Source: Branchiostoma floridae (lineage: Eukaryota > Chordata > Leptocardii > Amphioxiformes > Branchiostomatidae). Taken from it: 64,000 nt of DNA. The DNA lies in NCBI RefSeq assembly GCF_000003815.2, contig NC_049982.1:13361822-13425821 (forward strand), in the 5' to 3' direction. Under the pieces are notes generated by a model, which made no database searches, had not been told where the DNA came from, and saw only the letters and a program-made list of their open reading frames with translations. Both the position numbers and the translations under genes were made by a program. Below, piece by piece: positions 34,292 to 45,943 of the stretch; position 1 is the stretch's first letter; every line of letters begins with the position of its first letter.

Positions 34292-34391
34292 NNNNNNNNN
34301 NNNNNNNNNNNNNNNNNNNNNNNNNNNNNNNNNNNNNNNNNNNNNNNNNNNNNNNNNNNNNNNNNNNNNNNNNNNNNNNNNNNNNNNNNNN
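34292..34391. other. assembly gap, exactly 100 N, with identical flanks
   Basis: ACTAATTCAC is present just before (34282-34291) and just after (34392-34401) the gap. A 100-N filler with matching ends suggests two contigs that overlap and were not merged. Confidence 0.9.
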
Positions 34392-34439
34392 ACTAATTCA
34401 CTAGTTTTCCGATTGTGTTCGTCCATCGTTTACTATCCT

Positions 34440-34652
34440 TTCAGAAATCTGGACATAACGCTTCCTATTGGCCCTTATCCCAACACACGTGTTCTCGTCT
34501 CACGTTGTAATAATTGGGGCGCCAAACGTCATAATCACCAGGTCGGACGTCAGTTCCCGCCCCTGTTCGGTCCAGTCTCCACGAGGCACACTGCGAGCCG
34601 ACGCCGTCATGGTGCAGCCGCCAATGCGTGCGTGACTTCAAACATGTGAGTA
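34440..34652 (+). promoter_or_regulatory. candidate CpG-rich promoter / non-coding first exon
   Basis: CTATTGGCCC (inverted CCAAT), GGGGCGCCAAACGTCAT, TCGGACGTCAG (CRE-like), CCCGCCCC (GC box) and a CG-rich stretch end at a strong donor, CAT|GTGAGTAC (donor at about 34649). It could be the 5' end of a plus-strand transcript, perhaps that of the receptor 11 kb downstream. The link is inference. Confidence 0.25.
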
Positions 34653-37299
34653 CATGTAATCAATCTATTTTCGTACTTCGAAAGCACACAACTACAAAAC
34701 ACACGTTAGAGAAGCCTTTCTGTTATCATCGGTCCAGTTCTTGAAAAAAAAATCACTTGTTTATTCAGGCGAGAGCTAGAAAAGGATGTGTATCTGACAT
34801 GTAATCAGGCAATCACAGCTAGAACATTGGGGAAGTGCTCGACGTTTTCTAAAACAAATCAAACGTTAATTCATTTATGATAAAATATCAAGGGAGTAGT
34901 GATATTGCCAAGTCTCTTACTTCATTTGTGTCGGGCTTGAGGTTATGTCAAATGAACGCCGGTCTGTCACTTGTCTGCCGTGGGCGGTGGGTGTTCTCTG
35001 GTGTACCAGATACTTCAAGGCCCCAGCTGTAGGAAAGGAACTCCCCCAAAAGCCAATGTTTTCGTTATTGACTTTCATGATATGATATTCATGAGTTTAT
35101 ATTCACCTCATCATATATATTGTCTAGCGATATTCACATGCTTTGCACAGTACGAACATAACCTGCACGCATCCCGCCGACCGTCTTCATCAGGGAAAAA
35201 TGCTGTAGATTACCGGAAGACCGGCCGACAAAAAAGCAATCAGAGAGCGGATTGGAGTTAGACTAGGATGGACGCCAGGTTACTGAATAAGGGATATCCA
35301 TGAGCAAATATTTTCTCCTTGATGAAATGAAAAAAAAAAACGATTATTTCGTGACTTCTAGTGTCTTACTCGGGAATAGTAGTTTTTGTGCGTATCAAGT
35401 TGTTGTGAACATGTTTTTTTTTGTCATGATCGTGTTGAGCTTATGGGTATTTCTTAGTCGCAGAAAGATTTGAGCTGGTTTCGTAGCTTTGCTCGGAGCC
35501 ACAGGTGTGTACATGTTGGTTTGTTTGAGCATGATGACTCAAGACGCCACGAAGTTGTCTTATGCGATACCCCCGGTAAATGCAATATGGTACTTTGGTA
35601 ATGAGGAAATGAGGAACATAATGACATTCACTTCTTTTGAATGGAAGGGCGTGCATCATTAAATGTATGCTTTGAAAATGAATTTGTTATTTCCAGTTCT
35701 GCCGTGATAATCTGCCGAGAAAATATGATACATGATAAGAGAACCTGGGGAGGGCCCTGCTGCATTGTGTCGCCCCTACACGTCCTTGTATATATATATA
35801 TATATAAATAATACTAATCCACTATATTCACTTGTCTTGTCCTTTGCACCCACAAATCAGTTCTTCATGTTCCTTAGTGCTTACCTTTATTTTCCCCATG
35901 TTAATTTGTAATAATCCCAGGGGCTTAGCAGTAATGGAAGAAGAAAAAGAACCTTTTAGTAATTTAGGTAGGACTAAGAATGCATTTTGCTTATTGCAGG
36001 ATGAATAAGAATAAAATCCTTGTTGGATGATGGGAACTTCATAATCATAGTTAGTACCGACTGACACGGAAAGATGTAGATTACGTCAATCAGAACATCA
36101 CTTCAGTCATGTTGTGAAGTTGCAATAATTATGTATAACGTTGCATGTATTCCGAATGCCATGTAATCCACACAAGCGCAGCCAATGAGACAAATCTATT
36201 TCAGAGAAATAAACCACCCCAACAAACTGTTGGACGGCCGGATGGACATCGGTGTTCGTCCGGGAACTTTTAGTTTGAAGACACATACATATTGACTTGA
36301 ACACATTGATGAGATTAGACGTGTTTAGTGCAGGTTTCCCAGTGGGAACGTGGATGGGTGGGATAGGTTCTCTTAATGGAAACATCGCTTTTACCTTAAG
36401 GGGTTCGGCTCCATTACCCATCTGTTGAACCACAAATGCACCTTTTTAAATCAGGGATACGTCCATATTTATATAGGGTGTCATAAATCTGTCAGCAGGG
36501 GTTAAGAATCCAGCTAATCAACGTTGTCGACGATGTGTACAAAAACGATCATGAGGCCAGCAGTTCCCGCCCATCCACGACCACCCATTCATCGCAGCGC
36601 TGTTTTTTATAGATGAGTCCAACGCAATGCCATTTAAAAGCAAAGTATAGTGTCAAACTTTGAGAAATTCCCGGACAAAAATACTTGAATGTTTGCTTCT
36701 CCTAAAACAGTTCCAGTAGATTCCACTCACATACTGCCCCCGTCTCGTATGGATCATATTCTGTGCATGAACACAACCGTTTAGCAATCTCTGGATACGC
36801 GACGCCTCAATCCAAAGGTCGTCAGAACAGTGAAATGCTTTAAAGGCAATCTTAAGAATGTGAATTTAGGTCACCAGACTATAATATGTCTGAAATCGGC
36901 AACCAGTTATCGCTCTTAACATGTAACAACTGACGTACATGGATGAATGATGGCGTCTAGTTTGCGTCCATTCGCGGCATTTTGCCACTTCTGCGTGTTT
37001 TTTTTAAATCGCCATTTTTGACCTAGACACAAAATAGACTACAATATTGGTCCCATATTTGTGGCCACTAGCCGCCAACAAGGTACCCATTAGTCTCCAA
37101 AAGGTACCATTACCAAAGGAACTGTAAAAAGTAAGGTGTCAGTTTGAAGGTTGGTTTGTTGTAATAAATCTATAAACTTTTATCATTACACATGCACGGT
37201 ACAAAACACATAATAGAGTGAAATCCGATGTATGCTTCGTGTCACTTGTCACTTAATGTTCGTCATTGATATATCTGTTACTGCTAGAAGTTATGTATA
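34653..37299. other. intergenic, nothing but a short (TA)n
   Basis: A (TA)n run lies at 35789-35806. No exon, RNA gene or larger repeat was recognised. Confidence 0.45.
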
Positions 37300-37735
37300 T
37301 ATATACCTTCGCCAAGAAGGTTATGTCTTCCGTGTATCTGTGCGTCTGTGTGTCTGTATGTCCGTGAACAGCATACTGTAAATGCATTTAAGTTCGCGGG
37401 GATTTAATTTCGCGGTAGCGGGAAAAATGACATTTCGCGGTGGATTTAATTTCGCGGTAACACCATCGACTGCAGTCTAATACCTTAATAGAAAAATCTT
37501 CGCGGTGGATTTAATTTCGCGGTAAAGTGGTCGCCGCGAAAACCGCGAACATTAATCCACCGCGAACATTTCTGCATTTACAGTAACTCGAGACGTCTTT
37601 GATGGATCCCTATGATATTTGGTAGGGAGCAGGGTTCGGAAAAACAAAGGTCAATTTCGATAATGGAGCTTTCTTAGGTACTTCAGGGGAATTTCAGTTT
37701 TTGATAGCTCGTGTTCTGGACGTGACTAGCTGTAG
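37300..37735 (+). repeat. dispersed repeat with GTCTGT microsatellite, copy 2, split by a MITE
   Basis: TTCGCCAAGAAGGTTATGTC, a GTCTGTGTGTCTGT tract and GTGAACAGCA lie left of the inserted MITE. ACTCGAGACGTCTTTGATGG, ATGATATTTGGTAGGGAGC and AAAGGTCAATTTCG lie right of it. With the insert removed the order matches 2385-2640. Confidence 0.75.
37376..37583. mobile_element. TA-flanked MITE, 208 bp, nested in an older repeat
   Basis: The ends are CTGTAAATGCA and TGCATTTACAG, flanked by TA at 37374-37375 and 37584-37585. Inner sequence repeats TTCGCGGTGGATTTAATTTC and GCGGTAA, and the right arm carries the inverse (CCGCGAACATTAATCC). A truncated relative is at 10143-10242. There is no coding capacity. 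The TA duplication suggests Tc1/mariner-type mobilisation. Confidence 0.85.
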
Positions 37736-38199
37736 TCGTGATTTTTTAGTGGTATATATAGCTATTAGGGCAGAGAGTAAGTGCTGTATAGCGGCGTTTT
37801 TTTTAAACTGGGAACGTGTTGCCGCATCGTCATAATGCTTGGTATGTAGATAAGTCAGTAGCTTGTTTGCATAATATGCAAATAAGCTGAAGTTTATAAA
37901 CCATGATAGGACTCTTTGACCTGTCACATGGGGTGATCACTAAGTCCTCGCTCGGCCTCACCCAGAAATAATAAGCACAGCTCAGATTTCGAACCATAGA
38001 TGTCAAGTATAAAGTCTTATATGACTGTGTACCAAAATTCAAATTAGTGTGGTCATTACTTTGCAGGCGACAGTCACACCCAGTAACATAAGGTAATGCA
38101 GAAGGGGAAAAATCGAGCTGCGACCTGAGGTGTGCGGGTCAACTTGTGCTGCTGGAAGTCAGACACCCACTTCTTTCTGCTTGAAATAGGAAGAAAATC

Positions 38200-38220
38200 A
38201 TTATCAAACATTTTGATAAT
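38200..38220. other. perfect 9-bp hairpin
   Basis: ATTATCAAA, loop CAT, TTTGATAAT. It lies 66 bp upstream of the first 162-bp-unit element. Its relation to the element is unknown. Confidence 0.7.
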
Positions 38221-38285
38221 GTCTTTTGTTACTGAGAAAGAATTTACGGCATGGGGAACTCGCCACTTACCTTCTCATTAAAAAA

Positions 38286-39356
38286 CTAGAAAGGCCGACA
38301 TTTGCTTGAGAGCAAATACAGCATATTTCAGCCATCTCCCTCATGCAACAATAGGCCTTGAGGTCGTTGACCCCTTTGGCCATTCAAAAATGACCAAAAA
38401 AACCACAAATATATCATTTTAAAGTGGTCCATGCCAAAAAAATATACATGGGTCATTTGAATAAATATCTAGAGCACCCCTTTACCAATTTACGGGTCAT
38501 TAGGTTGTAAATCGAGGGAACAGGAGCCAAAAATGTCAAAATTTTGTCAAAAAATGGCCATAAAATCGCAAAATTCAGCATTTTGTTGTACCGTATGGGA
38601 AAACTTTTATTGAATTTATGTGCACATAATTGAAGGGCACTTTTATACCAAATTTCAGATCATTTGGTTGTAAAACGAGGCTACAGGAGCCAAAAATGTC
38701 CTTTTTTGGTCAAAAAATGGCCAAAAATCGCAAAATTAAGTATTTTGTTGTACCGTATGCCAAAACTGTTATTGAATGTAGGTGCACATAATTGAAGGGC
38801 ACTTTAATACCAAATTTCAGATCATTTGTTTGTAAAACGAGGCTACATGAGCTAAAAATGTCCTTTTTTGGTCAAAAAATCGCAAAATTAAGCATTTTGT
38901 TGTACCGTATGGGAAAACTTTTATTAAATTTATGTGCACATAATTGAAGAGCACTTTTATACCAAATTTCAGATCATTTGGTTGTAAAACGAGGCTACAG
39001 GGGCCAAAAATGTCCTTTTTTGGTCAAAAAATGGCCAAAAATCGCAAAATTAAGCATTTTGTTGTACCGTATGCCAAAACTGTTATTGAATCTAGGTGAG
39101 CATATGATCAAGGCACCTCTGTATCAAATTTCATGTCATTCGGCTGTAATACCAGGGTACAGGAGCCCGAAATATACATAAAAATTGACAATAACCTCAA
39201 TAAAATCATTTTAAAGGCAGATATGAAAAAAATGAAAAAAACACCTGAGGGTATTGGCTTACTCTACCTTTGTGCCAAATTTCAAGTCAATCGGTTAAAA
39301 AATGGCGGAGTTGATTCGATTTGAAGATTTGACAGGAGAAAGAAAGAAAGAAAGAA
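38286..39356 (+). mobile_element. outer element with 162-bp internal tandem units
   Basis: Left end CTAGAAAGGCCGACATTTGC, with the hairpin ATTTGCT-TGAG-AGCAAAT (38300-38317), then ATATTTCAGCCAT (38323-38335). ACCAAATTTCAG-type words recur at 38484, 38647, 38809, 38961, 39123 and 39274, in steps of 151-163 bp. Units share CAAAAATGGCCAAAAATCGC and GGAGCCAAAAATGTCC. A (AAAG)n tail ends at about 39355. The word ATATTTCAGCCAT finds its exact complement only at 40481-40493, beyond the next element. So this element appears to be split by the inner one. Confidence 0.75.
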
Positions 39357-40494
39357 ACACTAGAAAGGCCGACATTTGCTTGGGAGCAAATACAGCATAT
39401 TGCAATCCATCTTCATATGCATGCCAATCCCAAATTTAACAATTTTTGATTGATGTACACCATAGGTGTGAATAGAGCCCTGTGGCTTCACATAACGTAG
39501 GTACCTTCATACCAAATTTCAGACCATTTGGTTTTCATACATAGGTACAGGAGCCAAAACTTAACATTTTTAGTCCGTAAATGGCAAAAAATCCCAAAAT
39601 TCAACAATTTAAAGTATTGTATGCCCAAAATGAAAATGAAGTACTGTGGGCACTTGCCAGACACACTTTCATGCCGAATTTCAGGTCATTAGGTTTTCAT
39701 ACAAGGGTATAGGAGCCAAAAGTATACATTTTTTGTCAAAAATAGCCAAAAAAACCAAAATAACTCATTTTTAAAGGGATCTATAAAGAAAGTGTTGATT
39801 GGACCCTGTGCTCACATGTCCAATGCACCTATGTACCAAATTTCAGGTCATTAGGTTTTCATATAAGGGTAAAGAAGCCAAAAATATACATTTTTTGTCA
39901 AAAATGGCCGAAAACCCCAAAATAACTCATTTTTGAAGTGATCTATGAAGAAAGTGTTGATGGAGCCCTATGCTCATATATCCAATGCACCTATATACCA
40001 AATTTCAGTTCATTTAACCTACATACAAGGGCATAGGAGCCAAAAATAGACATTTTTAGTCAAAAATGGCCAAAACCCTAAAATAACTCATTTTTAAAGT
40101 GATCTATGAAGAAAGCGTTGATGGTTTTCTGTGCTGATATGTCCAATGCACCTCTGTACCGAATTTCAGGTCATTATGGTTTAATACCAGGGCACAGGGG
40201 CCCAAAATATATATATTTTGTCTAAAAATGACCAAAAACCCTAAATATCAAAATTTCTAAGGCCTCTATCAAAAAAGTGAAAAAAACACCTGGGGGTATT
40301 TGCTATCCCTACCTCCATGCCAAATTTCAGCTCATTTGCCCCAAAAGTGAAAAAGTTGAATCGACTTGAAGATTTTGACAGGAGGAGAAGAAACAAAGGA
40401 AAAGCAATATATTGCAATCCCATACTATGTATGGATTGCAATATAATTACGAATACAATATATTTCACCATACCTATGGTATGGCTGAAATATA
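39357..40494 (+). mobile_element. inner element with 162-bp units, plus terminal double hairpin
   Basis: Same left end (CTAGAAAGGCCGACATTTGC, hairpin ATTTGCT-TGGG-AGCAAAT) but followed by ATATTGCAATCCAT (39397-39410). Units begin at 39511, 39673, 39835, 39997, 40158 and 40319 (steps 162, 162, 162, 161, 161). Its end is the hairpin at 40409-40444, whose right arm ATGGATTGCAATAT is the exact complement of 39397-39410. A second hairpin (40459-40494) holds ATGGCTGAAATAT, the partner of the outer element. There is no protein frame. This layout fits non-autonomous Helentron (HINE) or 'pearl'-like elements, by inference. Confidence 0.75.
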
Positions 40495-42226
40495 AAAACA
40501 ATGCCTGGAAAGTAATGACTGCAATCATTTGAAATTCGAAGGATAGTGGTAAAAGACATCATACTATAAAGTTGTGCTTCGAAATCTGAGTTGTGCTTAT
40601 TATTTTTGGGTTAACTTTTGGAGGACTTATTGATCACCCCTCTTATGTACTAGTAACTGAGAAAGAGAGCCAAGTCTATAGATGTCAATTATGGTAATGA
40701 AGTCTTAATTGGATAACTAATGGCAAAATATTGTAGTTCCATAGTGGTAAATGATGGGAATTTCATAATTGCGGCATTACGAAACTAAGTGAAGGTGACC
40801 ATTATTATATAGAAATAATGAAAATCAGGGTCACATGTACATAACTTATGAAGAAACGCGACAATATCCTTCTTTGCTAAGATAAGACGTTTTTGGCGAC
40901 GCCTCAGGCGCTAGCCTAATAGAATAGTGTGCGTCCGTTTGACAAGAATTCACAAAATTTCGTAGGCATCTGTGTAATTTTCCCCCGCATGCTTAGTTGC
41001 ATCCTGCCTGTCTGCAATCTGCATTTTTCCGTTCCCCGAAGGGGATTCCAAGTAGCCGAGTGTAACTGATACTCCAGCCATGCCAGGGCAAAGATTACAT
41101 GTGGAAATCATCAACCGGCCACTAGTTTGCACCACTAGCACACTCACACACATCCTTTATAAATACAGCCAGAATAAAAGGCAATTACTCAATTGCACCA
41201 ACAACAGCAAATGTACAATTCAAGGGTGCTAGAATAATCAGAATCACTCATGTGGAACCGATTCTCGGAGTTCCCCGAAGTATAATTTATTTAAGAGGCC
41301 AGGCCTTGCCTTGCTGAGCTGGACAGTGATTAGCTGCACCACCTGTGGTGCCAACCATGGGCCAGGTCAGATCGTGTTGCTTACTATTTGTGGCACAACA
41401 CTGCGAAGATAAAGTTGTAGCTTTGCGACGTCAAAAATGACCACCGAAATTTACTTCATTTGTTAGCTGGTGATTTTTGTCCATCAGGAAGAGAAGTAAA
41501 CTTCTGACTTTAAAAATATACAATGTTCGTGCTGAACTTTGGAAACTTACATGTCCAGTTTTCTTTTTAAAAAATCTGTAAAACAATAAACTTGAGACCC
41601 GTACAGCAGGATGGGTCCAGCTGGCATAGGAGAATTCAGCAATAATCAGTAAACAAGCTGTCATTGAGCCTCTGTTAAGCCTGGTTCAAGTGCAAAAAAA
41701 AAGATACTACATTTTATGTAGTCTAAAACGTTTCCAAAAAATGTTTCTCGTGTAAAACGTGAAGTATGACCATCTCCTCACTGTGTTTCCTTCAGTTTTT
41801 TGGCACATCGGCTGCCCAGAGCCTGTCGCGGTGTGGATTAACAGACGGTCTCCCGGGTATCAAGGCTGGCTACCTTTCCCCAGTGATTGACAGCTCGTTT
41901 GCATTTATTTCCAGTTCGGGAATCCTCGGAGAAACCTCAACCAACAGAATGCGATGTTTCTCTATCATCAATTCTCTATTTTTGTTTGTGACCAAATTTT
42001 GGGCAAGTTTTGTATGTTTTTAGGCACTAAATCAATGACAACCGAATAGTGGCCTTGTATACCGGAAGTTAATTTTAATGCAATTTTTTTTGTAGATTTT
42101 TTTTTCATTTTTTTTATTCACATATATTTTGAGACTATGAGGCAGAAAGCACAAATTGCTTATATTAAGCCTTCTACTCAAGAAACATACGCATAAAACA
42201 AGAATAGTAAACCACATTACATACAT
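40495..42226. other. intergenic, nothing recognised
   Basis: No exon or RNA gene that I can support. Open frames at 41431-41664 (minus) and 41766-42023 (plus) have no splice or family support. Confidence 0.45.
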
Positions 42227-42826
42227 AAGGCCACGTTGATATGATTATATGGATGACATCCGCGCTCGCACCAATTTTCGGCAATTTCCAAAAAAAAAAA
42301 AGTTTTCGACCACACAATAAATTGTGCAAAGCAGCTGTAAAATTAGCACAAATATTCCGTAGTTTGAAGAAAAAGTATCAGAAAACAGATAACTAATGCC
42401 ATATATATAGGATCTAGAGTTAGCTCTCACTAGTTTTAGACTAGACACTTGTGATATTGTATTTTTCACTGTTTGAATCTTGTATGTTACCTGCAATTAG
42501 CCCACGGGCATGAATTTGCAATAAAACTTATTATATAGAATGCCAAAATGAATCTAAAGTCAAAGAATAAGATGTGAAAGGACGGAAAGAAAAGAAAAAA
42601 ATCTATTGTTGGTTGGGGGAGGTACCAGTACAGAAAATTCAGGTCCAGAGGATCATGGTATACCATACTATGTGTGTTTAGTCCTATGTTCAACCTTCCT
42701 GGCCACTTTGATTTCATACAGAAGACAACTTTTTTTTTGGCCAAACTTTTTTTTTATTCGCTCGCTCGCATCAGTTTTGGAGTTCCCGGAGGATGTCATC
42801 CATACAATCAAACCAACATGGCCTAA
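42227..42826. mobile_element. foldback element of about 600 bp
   Basis: The left arm TAAGGCCACGTTGATATGAT, TATATGGATGACATCC, CGCTCGCACC is mirrored at the right end (rc TTAGGCCATGTTGGTTTGAT, TGTATGGATGACATCC, GATGCGAGCGAGCG). The poly-A/T plus TTGGCCAAA words also pair. The dispersed TTGCAATTAGCCC repeat (42487-42538) and a GGTACCAGTACAG cluster (about 42620) lie inside. A diverged copy lies at 24328-24651. Confidence 0.75.
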
Positions 42827-43079
42827 GTACAAAATGGATAACAGAAAAGTAAATTTAAACGAGACAAGTTGGTGCTGAATCAATTAGGAGAACCTGCCTG
42901 AACAATGGATATAGGTAATGACAAGATCAAGAATGTTACAGTTCTGTTGATGTGAGAGAGATGTTGATCCTGACAACAGTAAAGTACATAAAGTAGTGTC
43001 GTTGTAGATTTATCCATAACTTGCGCAGGATAACTCACTATCAGTGATTCTTACATGTTTTTGTACATTGTGTGTGAAT

Positions 43080-43770
43080 TTCATAGCGTTTGGTCCATAA
43101 CTACACATGCTAGAGTTTAGAATAGACCAACTCCCTTGCCCTCCCAGCGCGGCATCACGAGGGGTTTTGCTCTACAGGCATGTGTAGTTGAAATATCCCT
43201 TTTGAGGGGAAAAACTCAGGAATGGGTTGGCGGATCTTCATGATATTTGGAATGTAGATAGCTTTAGAGATGCCTTACATAATCAAATGCTATTCATGCA
43301 AATCAGGGGCTTATTTGCATAATTAATGAGGGCAGTTTATGAATACATTGCTTTTCATGTTAAAATGCTCATAAATATGCCATATGCAACTCAAAAAGAG
43401 AGAAATATTAGGCTTACTGTTAAGCATATGTCCGATTTGCAAATGAGGACCTCATTTGTATAATCAATGAGAAACATTAATGGTCATTTTTCACAAGAGT
43501 CATATTTCTTGTTGACAGCAATGCCCTACAAACATCCATCACGTAAAACAATCTTCATACATACAACCAGGACCAATGCGAAATGATAGAACACATTAAT
43601 ACTTATAAACAATAAAACCGTCGCCATGGCAATAGTTTTTATTACCACACTTTTTAAAAGTTTGTGCCATTGGGTGCAGGAGGTGATCAATTGACAATTT
43701 CTGAAATGAGGACCTTATTTGCATAATCAATGGGAAATACGCCCGACTCTGCTACTTCACTGGGAAAGGT
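43080..43770. repeat. decayed repeats with ATTTGCATAATCAATG words
   Basis: CTTATTTGCATAATTAATGA, CTCATTTGTATAATCAATGA and CTTATTTGCATAATCAATGG occur near 43311, 43452 and 43711. CTTCATGATATTTGGAATGT (about 43229) recalls the 2.5- and 37.6-kb repeats. No gene was seen in 42827-44283. Confidence 0.55.
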
Positions 43771-44283
43771 TGATATCAATTGGCATGAAGTCGTGGATCT
43801 CTAGTTTATGATGTGCTTCCTATGTTGCATTGATTATCATAAGTGGTCATCCATTCATAACTGCAAAGCTCTTCTTGTTGCATCATTGGTTTCAATTCCA
43901 CAGTAACACTTCCATCTCTAATACTAGTAACCTGCTCACATGGGCTTCGTTCTTCGCACGTCCGGAAAACGTCCCGAAAATATGCAACGTTGTCACGCTT
44001 TTTTAGTCGCCAATTAGGTCGCGGCCCGATGAAATATCATTTGTATTTGTGTCCATTGACAATGAAAATAATTCATTACACTGAATCAGCCTAGGCAGCT
44101 GCAACTCGAGCTGGTTATGACTGACCCGCTTAATTACTACAACACGACAGGGTTTCCAAAAATGAAATGCTGAATACGTCCATCGATGCAACTAATTAAC
44201 AGCATTATTATGTGGGTAAGTCTGGCATACTGGTCACGACCTGTGCCTGAAGCAGCAGGGCATCCGACAGATTTAGGATAATC

Positions 44284-44560
44284 CTTAATAGAGTTCCAGT
44301 GCAATGGCATAGTGGGTAGTGTTCGCCTTGCATTCGGTAGGTCGTGAGTTCGATCCCCGGCCGAGTCATACCAAAGATTTTAAAAATGGTACATGCAGCT
44401 TTTTCTGCTTAGCACTCAGCATTCGGGAAAGAGTATGGAAGTTGAACACACACCACTACCAGTGGACTAGCCCCCTGCTGTAGTGATTGCGTTGTGAGGC
44501 CCAGGGCTACAGAAACAGAGATGGGCGCCGCCCTATGTTTAACTAACTAACTTAATAGAG
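44284..44560 (+). mobile_element. tRNA-derived SINE with perfect 10-bp target duplications
   Basis: CTTAATAGAG (44284-44293) and CTTAATAGAG (44551-44560) flank a 257-bp insert. Its head carries a Pol III A box (TGGCATAGTGGG, 44305-44316) and B box (GAGTTCGATCCC, 44346-44357) at normal spacing, on a tRNA-like frame (GTAGTGTTCGCCTTGCATTC, GGTAGGTCGTGAG). The tail ends AACTAACTAA, a short tandem tail instead of poly(A). With head, tail and duplications all intact, this looks like a young full-length copy. It would be moved by a partner LINE not present here. Confidence 0.9.
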
Positions 44561-44586
44561 ATACACGTGACGACCAACCACGTGTC

Positions 44587-44780
44587 AGCTTAACAACAAT
44601 TGGACATGGACTCCAATTTCTCAAGTTAGCCCATGTTACAACACACGTCCACCTTAGTAATACCCTAGTTGTCGTTTTGACACAGCTTAACAACAGTTGG
44701 ACATGGACTCCAAATTGTCTTAGCGCATGTTGCAATCCACGTCCACTTTCTTGCCTAGTAATACCCTAATTGTCATTTTG
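44587..44780. repeat. 97-bp tandem duplication
   Basis: AGCTTAACAACAATTGGACA ... TAATACCCTAGTTGTCGTTT occurs at 44587 and, with small changes, at 44684. Confidence 0.9.
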
Positions 44781-44782
44781 AC

Positions 44783-45943
44783 AGAAGGGTCTGAACTTTT
44801 TGAGAAGTAAAGATTATTAGGGCTGACAAAAATGCAAGTTATGGTTTTCTATTCGTACTGTTTCCTCAATTGCGTATCTTTTGTAATCGTTTTATGACGT
44901 TTTCACCGTGCTTCTCATCGTCAGATATGTGTCCTCTCTGGATACGTCAAATTGTAAACCGTCAAGTGAATCATTAGCATGCTGCTTTGCTATGCTGTCT
45001 GATGCCTCATTCTTTTATAGCTGATCGAATAGGGTAGAATGGTCAAAGGGTTTGTTTTCAATTATCATTAAAATGTATATCTTTTACTTCCTTTGCCATA
45101 ATCATGAAAGGAATGACGGTACCAATTGCTAAATAGTTGTGGAAGAACAAGGACTTTTAACCCAAACCAAATTGAAAGCAAAATGAGTAGAAGTTAATGT
45201 CAAACAGCAGGTATGCAACAGGTCATGCGTTCACACTTGCATTTTGGTAATATTTTCTATAATCTTTTCAATTCACTAATTCTACACGGTGAGCATATCT
45301 ACCTTGAGTTAAAATCTCTTCAGCGTAGTATAAAGATAAACAGCAGAAAAGGTGTGCAAATGGATGGAAGACGCATAGCATTCCGTTGATTGTGTCAGCC
45401 TTTAATTGATCGAAAGCCACTGCTCCCGTAAGTGATTTTCATGGCACATTTACTCGTTACGTAATGATGATATTTATTATGTGATCACACATTTTAATGC
45501 ACTTCCTTCTTCTCCTAAAACCGCGTCATCATCCATACCTACTACGACCTACTTTACTATGTTGCTTTTCAAGGATACTGCCTCGATGAGACCTAAAAGG
45601 ACTCGTCCGCCCACCAAGTAACGTCATTCATCATTGCATATTCATGAGGTATTCTGTTCCAACATTCTGCCCTTTTCAGACACGAGTCATCTTGCTTGAG
45701 GCTGCTACAGAGGACCGTGGATAGTTCAGCACAGGCTTGGTGGAATGGTGGAATCGGACATAACACGACTAAACAACGTTGGTAGGCACCAAGTAATACC
45801 GCATCTCAGCGTGGCCTTTTTAAGAACACATGTGATATTTTCATCTGGCGTCTGCTCAATCTACCTGACAATGTCGATGTACTTTATACAGTAGTACAGT
45901 AAAGGGTTCACCTGCTCCCCGTGTACCCGCAATATTGAACAGA
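44783..45943. other. 5' flank of the receptor gene
   Basis: Probably promoter and 5' UTR. A donor-like AACGTTG|GTAGGC (about 45783) and an acceptor-like pyrimidine stretch ending GAACAG (45942), two bases before the ATG, suggest an intron in the 5' UTR. No TATA box was clearly identified. Confidence 0.4.

Noticed and set aside
39357-39360. CTAG at element junctions taken as a Helitron 3' CTRR end
   Set aside because: The sequence after it is the shared left end of the next element and does not start with TC, so a classical Helitron reading does not fit. A Helentron-like reading remains possible.
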